From Streptomyces sp. col6 (lineage in GTDB: Bacteria > Actinomycetota > Actinomycetes > Streptomycetales > Streptomycetaceae): a stretch of DNA of 64,000 nt. The position numbers and the translations under genes were made by a program. Location: the NCBI RefSeq assembly GCF_008042035.1, contig NZ_RDBL01000002.1, forward strand, positions 78,186 through 142,185, read 5' to 3'. The notes below the pieces were generated by a model. That model searched no databases, was not told the origin of the DNA, and worked only from the letters and a program-made list of their open reading frames with translations. Shown here piece after piece: positions 56,190 to 64,000 of the stretch. The first letter of the stretch is position 1. Every line of letters begins with the position of its first letter.

Positions 56190-57662
56190 ATGCAGTCATC
56201 CACACACCGCGCGGACCGGGCCCCCCGCCACGTCGTCGTCATCGGCGGCGGCATCGCCGGACTCGCGGCCGCCCACCGGCTCGTCGGCGCCGGGCTGAGG
56301 GTCACCCTCCTGGAGGGGACCGACCGGCTCGGCGGCAAGCTCATGACCGGCGAGATCGCGGGCGTCCGGGTCGACCTCGGCGCCGAGTCCATGCTCGCCC
56401 GCCGCCCGGAGGCCGTCGGCCTGGCACGCGCCGTGGGCCTCGGCGACCGCCTCCGGCCGCCCGCCACGGCCACCGCCGCCCTGTGGACGCGCGACGCGCT
56501 GCGCCCCATGCCCAAGGGCCATGTGATGGGCGTCCCGGGCGACCCGTCCGTCCTCGGCGAGGTGCTGTCGCCCGAGGGCCTGGCCCGTATCGCCCAGGAC
56601 CGCGAACTGCCCCCGACCGCCGTCGGCGAGGACGTCTCCGTCGGCACGTACGTCGCGGACCGGCTGGGCCGCGAGGTCGTCGACCGGCTCGTGGAACCAC
56701 TGCTCGGCGGGGTGTACGCGGGCGACGCCTACCGGATCTCGATGCGCGCCGCCGTCCCGCAGCTGTTCGAGGCCGCCCGGCAGGGCGGCTCGCTGCTCGA
56801 CGGCGTCACCCGCCTCCAGGAGCGGGCGGCGTCCCGGCAGCAGACGGGGCCGGTCTTCCAGGGCATCGAGGGCGGCATCGGCACCCTGCCGGGGGCCGTC
56901 GCCGACGCCGTACGCGCCGGGGGCGGCGAGATCCTCATGGAGACCCCCGTGCTGGGCCTTGCCCGTACCGCCGACGGCTGGGACGTACGCACCGACACCC
57001 GGGTCGTCTCCGCCGACGGCATCGTCCTCGCCGTGCCCGCCTGGTCCGCCGCCACGCTGCTCGCGTCCGAGTCACCGGGCGCCTCGGCCGAACTGGGGGG
57101 CGTCGAGTACGCGTCGATGGCCCTGGTCACCCTGGCGTTCCGGCGTTCCGACGTGACCGGTACGGCCTTCGACGGGCGCTCCGGCTTCCTCGTACCGCCG
57201 GTCGACGGGCACACCATCAAGGCCGCCACCTTCTCCACCCACAAGTGGCAGTGGGTCGCCGACGCGGCCCCGGACCTCTTCGTGCTGCGGACCTCGGTGG
57301 GCCGGTACGGCGAGGAGGAGCACCTGCACCGCGAGGACGGCGAGCTGGTCGGCGTATCGCTGCGCGACCTCGCCGCCGCGACCGGGCTCAGCGCCTGGCC
57401 CGTGGCGACCGAGGTCACCCGGTGGATCGGCGGGCTGCCGCAGTACCCGGTGGGGCACCTCGCGCGGGTCGCCCGCATCCGCGACGCGGTCGCGAAGCTG
57501 CCCGCGCTGCGGGTGTGCGGCGCGGTCTACGACGGGGTCGGCATCCCCGCCTGCGTGGCGAGCGCACACCGGGCCGCGGACGAGATCGCCGGGGATCTCA
57601 CCGGGGAGATCATCGCCACGCCGACCCTGGTTCAGGGCACTCGGAGCGAGGCGGGACAATAG
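56190..57662 (+). CDS. hemG: Coproporphyrinogen III / protoporphyrinogen oxidase (HemY/CgoX type)
   Basis: A 490-residue FAD enzyme. The dinucleotide motif [16 protein letters not shown] is at 15-30, followed by [13 protein letters not shown] and [13 protein letters not shown]. The C-terminal FAD contact is [18 protein letters not shown]. In Actinobacteria this oxidase works on coproporphyrinogen III in the coproporphyrin-dependent route, which fits hemQ 4 bp downstream. ATG 56190 follows GTGGAG. Streptomyces annotations call it hemG although it is not related to E. coli HemG. Ferrochelatase is not in the window. Confidence 0.95.
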   Translation: MQSSTHRADRAPRHVVVIGGGIAGLAAAHRLVGAGLRVTLLEGTDRLGGKLMTGEIAGVRVDLGAESMLARRPEAVGLARAVGLGDRLRPPATATAALWTRDALRPMPKGHVMGVPGDPSVLGEVLSPEGLARIAQDRELPPTAVGEDVSVGTYVADRLGREVVDRLVEPLLGGVYAGDAYRISMRAAVPQLFEAARQGGSLLDGVTRLQERAASRQQTGPVFQGIEGGIGTLPGAVADAVRAGGGEILMETPVLGLARTADGWDVRTDTRVVSADGIVLAVPAWSAATLLASESPGASAELGGVEYASMALVTLAFRRSDVTGTAFDGRSGFLVPPVDGHTIKAATFSTHKWQWVADAAPDLFVLRTSVGRYGEEEHLHREDGELVGVSLRDLAAATGLSAWPVATEVTRWIGGLPQYPVGHLARVARIRDAVAKLPALRVCGAVYDGVGIPACVASAHRAADEIAGDLTGEIIATPTLVQGTRSEAGQ

Positions 57663-57666
57663 CCGT

Positions 57667-58401
57667 ATGAGTGCTCCTGAGACTGAGACATCAAGCAAGG
57701 CTCCGAACGCCGGCAAGAAGGCCAAGGACCTCAACGAGGTCATCCGCTACACGCTGTGGTCCGTCTTCAAGCTGCGCGACGTCCTGCCCGCCGACACGGA
57801 CCGCGCGGCCGTCGCCGGCGAGGTCCAGGAACTGTTCGACCAGCTCGCCGCGAAGGACATCACCATCCGCGGCACGTACGACGTCTCGGGCCTGCGCGCC
57901 GACGCGGACCTCCTGATCTGGTGGCACGCGGAGACCGCGGACGAGCTCCAGGAGGCGTACAACCTCTTCCGCCGCACCCGGCTCGGCAGGCACCTGGAGC
58001 CGGTCTGGTCGAACATGGCGCTGCACCGCCCCGCCGAGTTCAACAAGTCGCACATCCCGGCGTTCCTCGCCGACGAGACGCCGCGCAACTACGTCAGCGT
58101 GTACCCCTTCGTGCGCTCGTACGACTGGTACCTGCTGCCCGACGAGGACCGCCGCCGCATGCTCGCGGACCACGGCAAGATGGCCCGCGGCTACCCCGAC
58201 GTGCGCGCCAACACCGTCGCCTCGTTCTCGCTCGGCGACTACGAGTGGATGCTGGCGTTCGAGGCCGACGAGCTGTACCGCATCGTCGACCTCATGCGTC
58301 ACCTCAGGGCCTCCGAGGCGCGGATGCACGTCCGCGAGGAGGTCCCCTTCTTCACCGGCCGGCGCAAGTCGGTCGCGGACCTGGTGGCCGGGCTCGCCTA
58401 G
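57667..58401 (+). CDS. hemQ: Coproheme decarboxylase HemQ (ChdC)
   Basis: A 244-residue member of the chlorite-dismutase fold family that performs the last step of actinobacterial haem synthesis, decarboxylating coproheme to haem b with peroxide. The catalytic tyrosine is Tyr146 in [16 protein letters not shown] and the haem ligand His169 in [13 protein letters not shown], as in characterised HemQ proteins; the arginine of true chlorite dismutases is not at the expected place. The first ~20 residues are a charged tail. It starts 4 bp after the hemG stop, so both are one operon. Confidence 0.96.
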   Translation: MSAPETETSSKAPNAGKKAKDLNEVIRYTLWSVFKLRDVLPADTDRAAVAGEVQELFDQLAAKDITIRGTYDVSGLRADADLLIWWHAETADELQEAYNLFRRTRLGRHLEPVWSNMALHRPAEFNKSHIPAFLADETPRNYVSVYPFVRSYDWYLLPDEDRRRMLADHGKMARGYPDVRANTVASFSLGDYEWMLAFEADELYRIVDLMRHLRASEARMHVREEVPFFTGRRKSVADLVAGLA

Positions 58402-58498
58402 CGAACGGGCTTGTAACCACCCCAACCCGGAAGATCAGACGGCGGGCACACGGCACCTCGTGCCGCTCGCCGGTCCAGCGACACCGGGTTCGGCTCAG

Positions 58499-58528
58499 CG
58501 GTGCGGCGCGCTTCGGCGCGCCGCACCG
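58499..58528. terminator. UUCG-loop terminator between hemQ and the TIGR04222 operon
   Basis: Perfect 13-bp stem (58499-58511 with 58516-58528) with the TTCG tetraloop on the plus strand; it sits 4 bp beyond the stop of the last minus-strand gene. Confidence 0.9.
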
Positions 58529-58532
58529 TTCG

Positions 58533-59309
58533 TCATTCGCGGCCCAGCCGCATCCGGATGCCCGCCCGGCCGGTCAGCGCCGCCCGCAGCGCCGGATCGT
58601 CCACCGCGTCCACCCCGCGCACCGCGACCGTCACCAGCGTGTCGCCCGTCGCGCCGTCCCCCGGCACCGCGCACGTCTCCAGCAGCCGCTGCCCGGCCGG
58701 GGAGGCCCACGAACCGTAGGGGTGCGCCTCGACGCGCGCTATGGCCAGGCACCCCAGGGTCAGGGCGAGCGGCAGCGCGAACCACACCAGCAGCCGGCTG
58801 TCCGGGCCGTCCGGGGTGACGACCAGGACGGCGGTGCCCAGCGCGGCCACCAGCAGGGCCGCCCCGCGCACCGCCCGCACCGCCGGGGCGACGCCGGCCC
58901 CGTGCGGGAGCGCCAGGCCGGCGGCGACGAGCCGGTCGGACACGGCACGCACGGCGTCGGCCGCCGCTGCCGCCGCGCGCACCGGCGCTATCGGTGACTG
59001 GCCCTCCGGCCCGATGGCACGGATCACCGTGCGCTCCACCTCGTCGCGGCCCTCCGGGTCGACGACCGTCGCCCAGCCGGTGTGGGCCAGCAGCAGCCGC
59101 CGCCGCAGATGCATGGAGACGAGAGCCAGGTCGGCGACCCGGCGCGGACCGCCCGCCAGGAACGCCGCCTCGTACAGGGTGAGTTGCCGTCCGCGTCCGC
59201 CGGACGTGCCCTCCGGCCGACGGGCCGCGCGGGCTCCCGCGAGACAGAGCCGGGCGCAGGACAGCCCCGCCGCACCCCACGCGACCAGCAGCAACAGAAA
59301 CGGCACCAT
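58533..59309 (-). CDS. TIGR04222-domain membrane protein without Cys-rich tail
   Basis: A 258-residue membrane protein. Helix 1 covers residues ~2-20 (PFLLLLVAWGAAGLSCARLCLAG). The cytoplasmic-type TIGR04222 domain (~40-140) carries LTLYEAAFLAGGPRRVADLALVSMHLRRRLLL. Two helices follow (~150-165 and ~172-192), then a short globular end. It has the same helix-domain-helix-helix layout as its upstream neighbour but stops before any Gly/Ser/Cys tail. It probably belongs to the same operon as the DUF692 enzyme and may be a partner subunit. The family has no known function. Confidence 0.8.
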   Translation of the reverse strand: MVPFLLLLVAWGAAGLSCARLCLAGARAARRPEGTSGGRGRQLTLYEAAFLAGGPRRVADLALVSMHLRRRLLLAHTGWATVVDPEGRDEVERTVIRAIGPEGQSPIAPVRAAAAAADAVRAVSDRLVAAGLALPHGAGVAPAVRAVRGAALLVAALGTAVLVVTPDGPDSRLLVWFALPLALTLGCLAIARVEAHPYGSWASPAGQRLLETCAVPGDGATGDTLVTVAVRGVDAVDDPALRAALTGRAGIRMRLGRE

Positions 59310-59373
59310 GCCGGATTTCTATGCGAGCGCGGGCCGTGGCGCCATAGCTCGTCCAACAGGTGGACGCGGCGTC

Positions 59374-60390
59374 TCAGGAACTGCTGCCGCAGCTCGACCC
59401 GCCGCCACAGCTGGAGCCCCCTCCGCAGCTCGAACCGCCTCCGCAACTCGATCCGCCTCCGCAGCTGGAACCCCCGCCGCAACTGGAGCCGCCCCCGCAG
59501 CCGGAACCCGAGGAGCCTCCGCAGCTGCTTCCCGACGAGCTGCCGCAGCCACCCCCGGGGCTCGACCCGGCACACCACACCGTCGGCGCGAGCAGCAGCG
59601 CCGAGTCCGTGGAGCTGGACGGGGTGTAGGCAGGGCCGGCGGGCCGGGTCCGGGCCGCCGTGATCATGTGCGTCCGCAGCCCGGGGTCCGCGACGCCGCG
59701 CAACCCCCGGGTCGCCACCAGGAACGCGGGGTCGGTCCGGTAGGCGTGGGCGGCTCCGAACTCCGCCGCCGCCCTGCGCCCCGCCCGGGTGATCCGGGAC
59801 CGGGCCACCGCCGCGCAGATCAGCCCGGTCATCGCCCCGCCGATCAGGGCCGGGAAGGCGAGCAGGAAGAACGGCAGGTCGGTACCGGTGCCGTCGTTGT
59901 CCGTCATGAAACGGCTGATGGCCAGGAACAGGGCCACCGGCAGCCCCAGCAGGCAGAGCACGCCCTGAAGCGTCCCCCACCGGCGCCACCGCGCGTCCAC
60001 GTCGGGCGGCGCCAGCAGCCCGCGCGCGGCCAGACCGTCACCGGTCTCCTGCACCGCCGCGTGCCGCATCACCGCCACCCGCAGCGTGGCCAGCGCCCCG
60101 CTCGGCGCGGCGGCCAGCTCCTGGAGCACCGCACGCTCCACCGGATCGTGGGCGACCGGCCGCAGGACCGCGACGATGCCGGGGCCGCCGACGGCCAGTC
60201 GGCCGTCCGCGTGCATGGCGGCCAGCGCGGTGTCGACGACCCGGCCGGGCCCGCCGTTGAGGAACGCCACCTCGGACAGGTCGTGCACCGTGCCGGACCG
60301 CTCCCGGCGGCGGGCACGGGCGAGACCGCTGATGAGCAGGACGGACGAGCAGACCACGGCGAGGATCAGGAGTACGGGCAGCACGGTCAT
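59374..60390 (-). CDS. TIGR04222-domain membrane protein with (GGGSSC)6 cysteine-rich tail
   Basis: 338 residues. Helix 1 is at ~2-23, a TIGR04222 domain at ~35-135 (VHDLSEVAFLNGGPGRVVDTALAAMHADGRL), and helices at ~140-160 and ~172-195. A basic segment leads to an extraordinary tail: residues 273-338 contain 10 cysteines and almost only Gly/Ser otherwise, including six uninterrupted GGGSSC units. The gene begins 5 bp after the stop of the DUF692 enzyme; an alternative GTG at 60399 would overlap that stop as GTGA. Because DUF692/MNIO enzymes modify cysteines of ribosomal peptides, the tail is a plausible substrate. That is inference; the layout and tail are seen directly. Confidence 0.82.
   Translation of the reverse strand: MTVLPVLLILAVVCSSVLLISGLARARRRERSGTVHDLSEVAFLNGGPGRVVDTALAAMHADGRLAVGGPGIVAVLRPVAHDPVERAVLQELAAAPSGALATLRVAVMRHAAVQETGDGLAARGLLAPPDVDARWRRWGTLQGVLCLLGLPVALFLAISRFMTDNDGTGTDLPFFLLAFPALIGGAMTGLICAAVARSRITRAGRRAAAEFGAAHAYRTDPAFLVATRGLRGVADPGLRTHMITAARTRPAGPAYTPSSSTDSALLLAPTVWCAGSSPGGGCGSSSGSSCGGSSGSGCGGGSSCGGGSSCGGGSSCGGGSSCGGGSSCGGGSSCGSSS
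59389..59496 (-). repeat. In-frame 18-bp tandem repeats encoding GGGSSC units
   Basis: Six consecutive 18-bp units, one per GGGSSC. Synonymous positions differ between units (serine by AGC, AGT, TCC, TCG; cysteine by TGC and TGT), so the protein sequence, not the DNA repeat, is being conserved. Confidence 0.9.
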
Positions 60391-60395
60391 CCCCG

Positions 60396-61682
60396 TCACC
60401 GCCCCACCAGCACGGAGCGGGCCGCGCGGGCCAGCCGGATGGCGCGTCCGGGCGGTCGCGGCGCCGCCCGGTCCCGCCACCAGTACGTCAGCCGGCGCCG
60501 GGCCGCGTCGTCCTCGGGGCGGCCCGCGACGAGCAGGTGCTCGGCGAAGTCCAGAGCGTCGCGCCGGTACCCCGCCGTCATCGGCCGCGCTCCGGCGTAC
60601 GCGAGGAACGCGGCCCGGTAGCCGTCGCCCAGGATCTCGGGCAGCTCGGGCGCCACCTTGCCCACGACGTCCGCGCGCTTGGCGGCGAGGGCGCGGCTCT
60701 GCACCCCGAGCCGGCGCCGGTCGAACCCCTTCGGCGCGGGCGTCCCGGCGACGAGGGCGGACAGCAGGGCGGTCTGGGCGACGGCGACACCGTCCCGTAC
60801 GGACTCGGCGACGGGCGGGGCGGGCGGGACTTCCGGGGTCGCCCAGGCGGCCGAGGTGCCCGCGCCCTTCTCCAGCACCCCCCGGATCGCGTCCAGCTCG
60901 CCCGCCAGCTCACCGGCCGGCGGGAACGCCTCGTCGCGCTCCAGCAGCACACCCGGCGGGTCGACCCGGGAGCGCAGTTCGGCGAGGACATCGAGCACCG
61001 GGGCGGTCACCGGGTGGGCGTGCGTGTCGTGCCACACCCCGTCCTTCTCGACCCCGCCCGCCACATGCACGTACGCGATGGCCTCCACCGGCAGCTCGTC
61101 CAGAGCGGTCGCCGGGTCCTCGCCCCGGTTCACGTGGTTGGTGTGCAGATTGGCCACGTCGATCAGCAGCCGCACCCCGGTCCGCCCGACCAGCTCGGCC
61201 AGGAACTGCCCCTCGGTCAGCTCCTCGTCCGGCCAGGAGATCAGCGCCGCGATGTTCTCCAGCGCCAGCGGCACCGGCAGCGCCTCCTGCGCGATGCGCA
61301 CGTTCTCGCACAGCACCTCCAGCGCCGCCCGGGTGCGCGGCACGGGCAGCAGGTGGCCCGCCTCCAGCACCGGCGACCCGGAGCGCGCCCCGCCCGCCCG
61401 GACGAACGCGATGTGCTCGGTCACCAGCGGCGCGCCCAGCAGCGTGGCGCGGGCGGCGAGGTCCGCGAGCCTGCCCGGGTCGGGGCGGTCGGCGCCGCCG
61501 AGGCCCAGCGAGACCCCATGCGGGATCACGGTGACCCCGCGCTCCCGCAGCCGTACCAGCGAGTCCGGGAGGTGGTCGGCACAGAGGTTCTCCGCGACCG
61601 CCTCCACCCAGTCGATCCCCGGCAGCGCCTCCACCTCGGCGGCGATCTCCGGCCGCCAGCCGATTCCGATACCCAGCTTCAT
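60396..61682 (-). CDS. DUF692 (MNIO) family oxidative enzyme with C-terminal accessory domain
   Basis: A 428-residue cytosolic protein. Residues ~1-280 form the DUF692 TIM barrel. Candidate iron ligands are visible: His55 ([12 protein letters not shown]), His90 (TEH), Glu142 (ALENIAAL), Asp175 and His180 ([13 protein letters not shown]), His206 (YVHVAGG), Asp219/His221 (HDTHAHPV) and Glu248 (LLERDEAFP). Residues ~290-400 form a helical domain ([37 protein letters not shown]) whose position recalls the DUF2063 partner of other MNIO systems. MNIO enzymes oxidatively modify cysteines in peptides such as methanobactin. ATG 61682 follows GGGGGAC. Head of an operon with two TIGR04222 genes. Confidence 0.88.
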   Translation of the reverse strand: MKLGIGIGWRPEIAAEVEALPGIDWVEAVAENLCADHLPDSLVRLRERGVTVIPHGVSLGLGGADRPDPGRLADLAARATLLGAPLVTEHIAFVRAGGARSGSPVLEAGHLLPVPRTRAALEVLCENVRIAQEALPVPLALENIAALISWPDEELTEGQFLAELVGRTGVRLLIDVANLHTNHVNRGEDPATALDELPVEAIAYVHVAGGVEKDGVWHDTHAHPVTAPVLDVLAELRSRVDPPGVLLERDEAFPPAGELAGELDAIRGVLEKGAGTSAAWATPEVPPAPPVAESVRDGVAVAQTALLSALVAGTPAPKGFDRRRLGVQSRALAAKRADVVGKVAPELPEILGDGYRAAFLAYAGARPMTAGYRRDALDFAEHLLVAGRPEDDAARRRLTYWWRDRAAPRPPGRAIRLARAARSVLVGR

Positions 61683-61814
61683 ACCGTCCCCCACGCTGTT
61701 CCCCCTCGGTTCGTGCAGGGGTGATGACCCCGGAGTGCGGCGATGAATCCGGGAGGGCCGACGTTCAGAGCTTCATTTGAGGTTGAACGGCGCCCGCCGC
61801 CCGGACCGTGGTCC

Positions 61815-62564
61815 TCAGCGGCGGCGCAGCGCCGGATGATCGGCCACCACCGTGCACGAGCCCGGTGCGATCTCGGTGAAGCCCGCGTCCTGCACGACCG
61901 GCAGTCCGCTCACCGTCAGCTCCTGCCAGCGGCCCGGCTCCGCCGTGGCGACGGAGAGCGGGAAGCCGGCCTCGCGCCATGCCTTGCGCTCGGTCTCCGA
62001 CAGCTCCCACCAGGCGAGCTGCGCCCCGTGCCCGACCTGTGCCATCTCCTTGCCGGCCGACATGCCGAGGTCCGGGTTGAGCCAGAGCACCGGGTGGTCC
62101 GGGCCGGGCGCGGGCGGCGGCTCCGGATCGTCCAGGTCCGTCCCGGAGACCTGGAGCTTGGCCAGTTCCTTCGGCCAGCCGTCCAGCGGCACCGGCGGGA
62201 AGACCCGCACCTCGGCCTCCTCGCCCGTCACCGTGATCCCCGGCAGCGCGGACGCCTTGCGCCACTCAGCGCCCCGGGCCCGCCGGACCACCTTGCGGAT
62301 ACGGGCGTCCTGCCAGTCCCGCATCACCTCCGCCCACTCGCCCTCGCCCACCGACCGCTCGTCGGAGAGCATCACCAGGACCGCGCGGGCGGCCGTGCGC
62401 AGGGCATCGGTGCGGGCCGGCGGCGCGGTCTTCTCGATGTGCACCACCAATGGCAGTACGTATTGCGGGGCTTCGTCCCGGTTCGTCCGCTCCGACCGGA
62501 AGGGGCTGTCCACGGGCGCGGCCGGTTCGGAGGACGGGGGCGCGGGGATGTCGTCACTGCTCAC
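61815..62564 (-). CDS. Peptidyl-tRNA hydrolase type 2-like protein
   Basis: About 249 residues. An N-terminal region of ~110 residues precedes a PTH2-like domain recognised by PDLGMSAGKEMAQVGHGAQLAWW (~175-197), the motif with the catalytic-site Lys and His-Gly, and by the ending GFTEIAPGSCTVVADHPA. PTH2 enzymes free tRNA from stalled peptidyl-tRNA, mainly in archaea and eukaryotes, with scattered actinobacterial relatives. The N-terminal half is not part of the minimal enzyme. GTG 62564 fits the conserved start poorly supported by a ribosome site; upstream extensions have none either. Divergent from the AIM24 gene. Confidence 0.78.
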   Translation of the reverse strand: MSSDDIPAPPSSEPAAPVDSPFRSERTNRDEAPQYVLPLVVHIEKTAPPARTDALRTAARAVLVMLSDERSVGEGEWAEVMRDWQDARIRKVVRRARGAEWRKASALPGITVTGEEAEVRVFPPVPLDGWPKELAKLQVSGTDLDDPEPPPAPGPDHPVLWLNPDLGMSAGKEMAQVGHGAQLAWWELSETERKAWREAGFPLSVATAEPGRWQELTVSGLPVVQDAGFTEIAPGSCTVVADHPALRRR

Positions 62565-62635
62565 CCGACCAGTCTGCCAGTCGCCCCGGACACCGTTCTT
62601 GGCGGAATGAACGGCTCCGGGCGAGGATGCCGCGT

Positions 62636-63313
62636 ATGAAGAGCGATCTCTTTTCCACTGAGCACATGGTCGAGCAGGCAACCGCCCCCGGGATGACGTT
62701 GCAGAACGCCAAATCCATCAAGTACGCGGTCAACGGGGAGATGCACGCCCGCCAGGGATCGATGGTCGCCTTCCGCGGTGATCTCCAGTTCGAGCACAAG
62801 AGCCAGGGCATAGGCGGCCTGCTCAAGCGCGCGGTCACCGGCGAGGGGCTGCCGCTGATGGCCGTACGCGGCCTGGGCGAGGCGTGGTTCGCCCACGAGG
62901 CGGCCAACTGCTTCATCGTGGAGCTGGAGCAGGGCGACTCCCTCACCATCAACGGACGCAACGTCCTGTGCTTCGACCCCACACTCGCGTACGAGATCAA
63001 GACCGTGAAGGGCGCCGGGATGACCGGCGGCGGCCTCTTCAACAGCGTCTTCACGGGCTACGGCAAGCTGGGCCTGATGTGCGACGGCCATCCGATCGTC
63101 ATCCCCGTCACGCCGCAGCAGCCGGTCTTCGTCGACACGGACGCCGTCGTCGGCTGGAGCGCCCAGCTGAACACCTCGCTGCACCGCTCGCAGAGCGTCG
63201 GCTCGATGATCCGGGGCGGCTCGGGGGAGGCCGTCCAACTGCGTCTGGACGGCGAGGGGTTCGTGATCGTACGGCCCAGCGAGCTGAAGCCCGAGAAGGC
63301 GTCCTCCCACTGA
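62636..63313 (+). CDS. AIM24 family protein
   Basis: A 225-residue soluble protein of the AIM24/TIGR00266 family, a trimeric beta-barrel fold of unknown biochemical role. Typical stretches are AKSIKYAVNGEMHARQGSMVAFRGDL, IVELEQGDSLTINGRNVLCFDPTL and GKLGLMCDGHPIVIPVTP. ATG 62636 is chosen; GAGGA lies 10 nt upstream, and an ATG at 62627 is also possible. Its TGA overlaps the proposed CTG start of the ABC ATPase gene, indicating a coupled pair. Confidence 0.88.
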   Translation: MKSDLFSTEHMVEQATAPGMTLQNAKSIKYAVNGEMHARQGSMVAFRGDLQFEHKSQGIGGLLKRAVTGEGLPLMAVRGLGEAWFAHEAANCFIVELEQGDSLTINGRNVLCFDPTLAYEIKTVKGAGMTGGGLFNSVFTGYGKLGLMCDGHPIVIPVTPQQPVFVDTDAVVGWSAQLNTSLHRSQSVGSMIRGGSGEAVQLRLDGEGFVIVRPSELKPEKASSH

Positions 63314-64000
63314 ACCCCGGCACGGAGGCCCTGCGGCTGCGGGGGGTCGGCCGCAGGTACGGCCTCACGGGGTCCTGGGTCCTGCGCGGGGTCGACCTCG
63401 CGCTGCCCACGCGCGCCCTCGTTCGCGTCGAGGGGGCCAACGGCACCGGGAAGTCGACCCTGTTGCGGCTCCTGGCCGGGATCGACGCGCCCTCCGAGGG
63501 CCGGATCACGGGCCGCCGGCCGCGCACGGCGTACGTCCCCGAGCGGTTCCCGGCGGCCCTGCCCTTCACGGCCGCCGGGTACCTCGTCCACCTCGGCCGC
63601 ATCCACGGACTGCGGGCGGCCGAGGCGGCGGACCGTGCGCACGTGTGGCTGACCCGGTTCGGCGCCGCCGCGCATGCCGGGACACCTCTCGCCGAACTCT
63701 CCAAGGGCACCAGCCAGAAGGTCGCCGTGGCCCAGGCGCTCCTCGCCGACCCGGAACTGCTGGTGCTCGACGAGGCGTGGACCGGCCTCGACACCGAGGC
63801 GCGCGGCGAACTGGACCGGGCCGTGGCCGAGCGCGTCGCGGCCGGGGCGACGGTCGTCTTCGTCGACCACGATCCGCGCCGGCTGGCGGACGCGGTCGAC
63901 GCGGAGTACCGCGTCGAGGGGTCGGCCCTGACGGCCGTCCCGCTCGCCACGCCCGACCCCCGCGTACGCATCGAGGCGACGGCCCCGGCGGGCACTCCGC
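63310..64000 (+). CDS. ABC transporter ATP-binding protein (partial, runs off the right edge)
   Basis: At least 230 residues in an open frame with typical codon use. Walker A is GANGTGKSTLLRLLAG, the signature LSKGTSQKVAVAQALL is near residue 130, and Walker B is LLVLDEAWTGLD with a following switch His in VFVDHDP. No ATG, GTG or TTG lies in frame between the preceding stop region and the conserved start. The best candidate is CTG at 63310, giving LNPGTEALRLRGVGRRYG and overlapping the AIM24 stop as CTGA. Probably an exporter ATPase whose membrane partner lies beyond the window. Confidence 0.85.
   Translation, partial: MNPGTEALRLRGVGRRYGLTGSWVLRGVDLALPTRALVRVEGANGTGKSTLLRLLAGIDAPSEGRITGRRPRTAYVPERFPAALPFTAAGYLVHLGRIHGLRAAEAADRAHVWLTRFGAAAHAGTPLAELSKGTSQKVAVAQALLADPELLVLDEAWTGLDTEARGELDRAVAERVAAGATVVFVDHDPRRLADAVDAEYRVEGSALTAVPLATPDPRVRIEATAPAGTP

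Noticed and set aside
59389..59496. Repeat array considered as CRISPR or minisatellite
   Set aside because: Units are 18 bp, contiguous without spacers, and exactly in frame with a coding gene.
59360..59629. Short plus-strand frame with PPPQLEPPPQ repeats
   Set aside because: It is the complement of the GGGSSC repeats. Only the minus-strand frame has an upstream domain, helices and an operon context.

Overview
The window reads as a Streptomyces chromosomal core segment. The DNA is very GC-rich and third codon positions are almost all G or C. GTG starts are common, GTGA/ATGA overlaps couple genes, and the genes lack U-tracts but end in long GC hairpins. From memory, gene content and order match S. 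coelicolor around SCO5998 to about SCO6047 (murA-like, aconitase, ngcEFG, rok7B7, xylFGH, dxs, fadAB, hemE, hemG, hemQ). I see no insertion sequence, prophage, integrase, CRISPR, rRNA or tRNA.

Layout. 0-7.6 kb: the end of an XRE-HTH/MurA fusion gene (cut by the left edge), a MOSC protein, aconitase, two tandem secreted FG-GAP-repeat proteins and a small GlsB-type membrane protein. 7.6-14.6 kb: a sugar locus made of a minus-strand ABC importer plus GH1 beta-glucosidase, divergent from a GH31 alpha-xylosidase, with a LacI-type palindrome between them; it looks suited to xyloglucan-type oligosaccharides. 14.7-19.2 kb: a histidine phosphatase and a large secreted GH92 alpha-mannosidase-like enzyme. 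19.7-28.1 kb: the chitobiose/GlcNAc importer ngcEFG, the ROK regulator rok7B7 and the xylose importer xylFGH. 28.3-32.3 kb: dxs, an APC amino-acid permease and a small NYN/PIN-like protein.

32.4-45.8 kb is a cell-envelope region. It holds two related propeller-like proteins flanking an LCP ligase, a CDP-alcohol phosphatidyltransferase translationally coupled to a 1487-residue GT2-GT2-glycerophosphotransferase, an Asp2-like serine hydrolase and a phosphodiester-glycosidase lipoprotein. Together these suggest assembly, attachment and trimming of a teichoic-acid-like wall polymer. 45.9-53.7 kb: fadAB beta-oxidation genes, RNase D, an orphan response regulator, a DUF3000 protein and hemE. 53.7-58.4 kb: a CoA-disulfide-reductase-like flavoenzyme, a DUF4349 lipoprotein, hemG and hemQ (coproporphyrin-dependent haem route).

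58.5-61.7 kb is the part I consider most worth following. A DUF692 (MNIO-family) enzyme with an extra C-terminal domain sits 5 bp upstream of a TIGR04222 membrane protein that ends in six perfect GGGSSC repeats and 10 cysteines. A second, tail-less TIGR04222 protein and a UUCG-loop terminator follow. MNIO enzymes elsewhere modify cysteines of ribosomal peptides, so this may be a membrane-anchored, RiPP-like cysteine-modification system. The window closes with a PTH2-like protein, an AIM24 protein and the start of an ABC ATPase that appears to use a CTG start codon.
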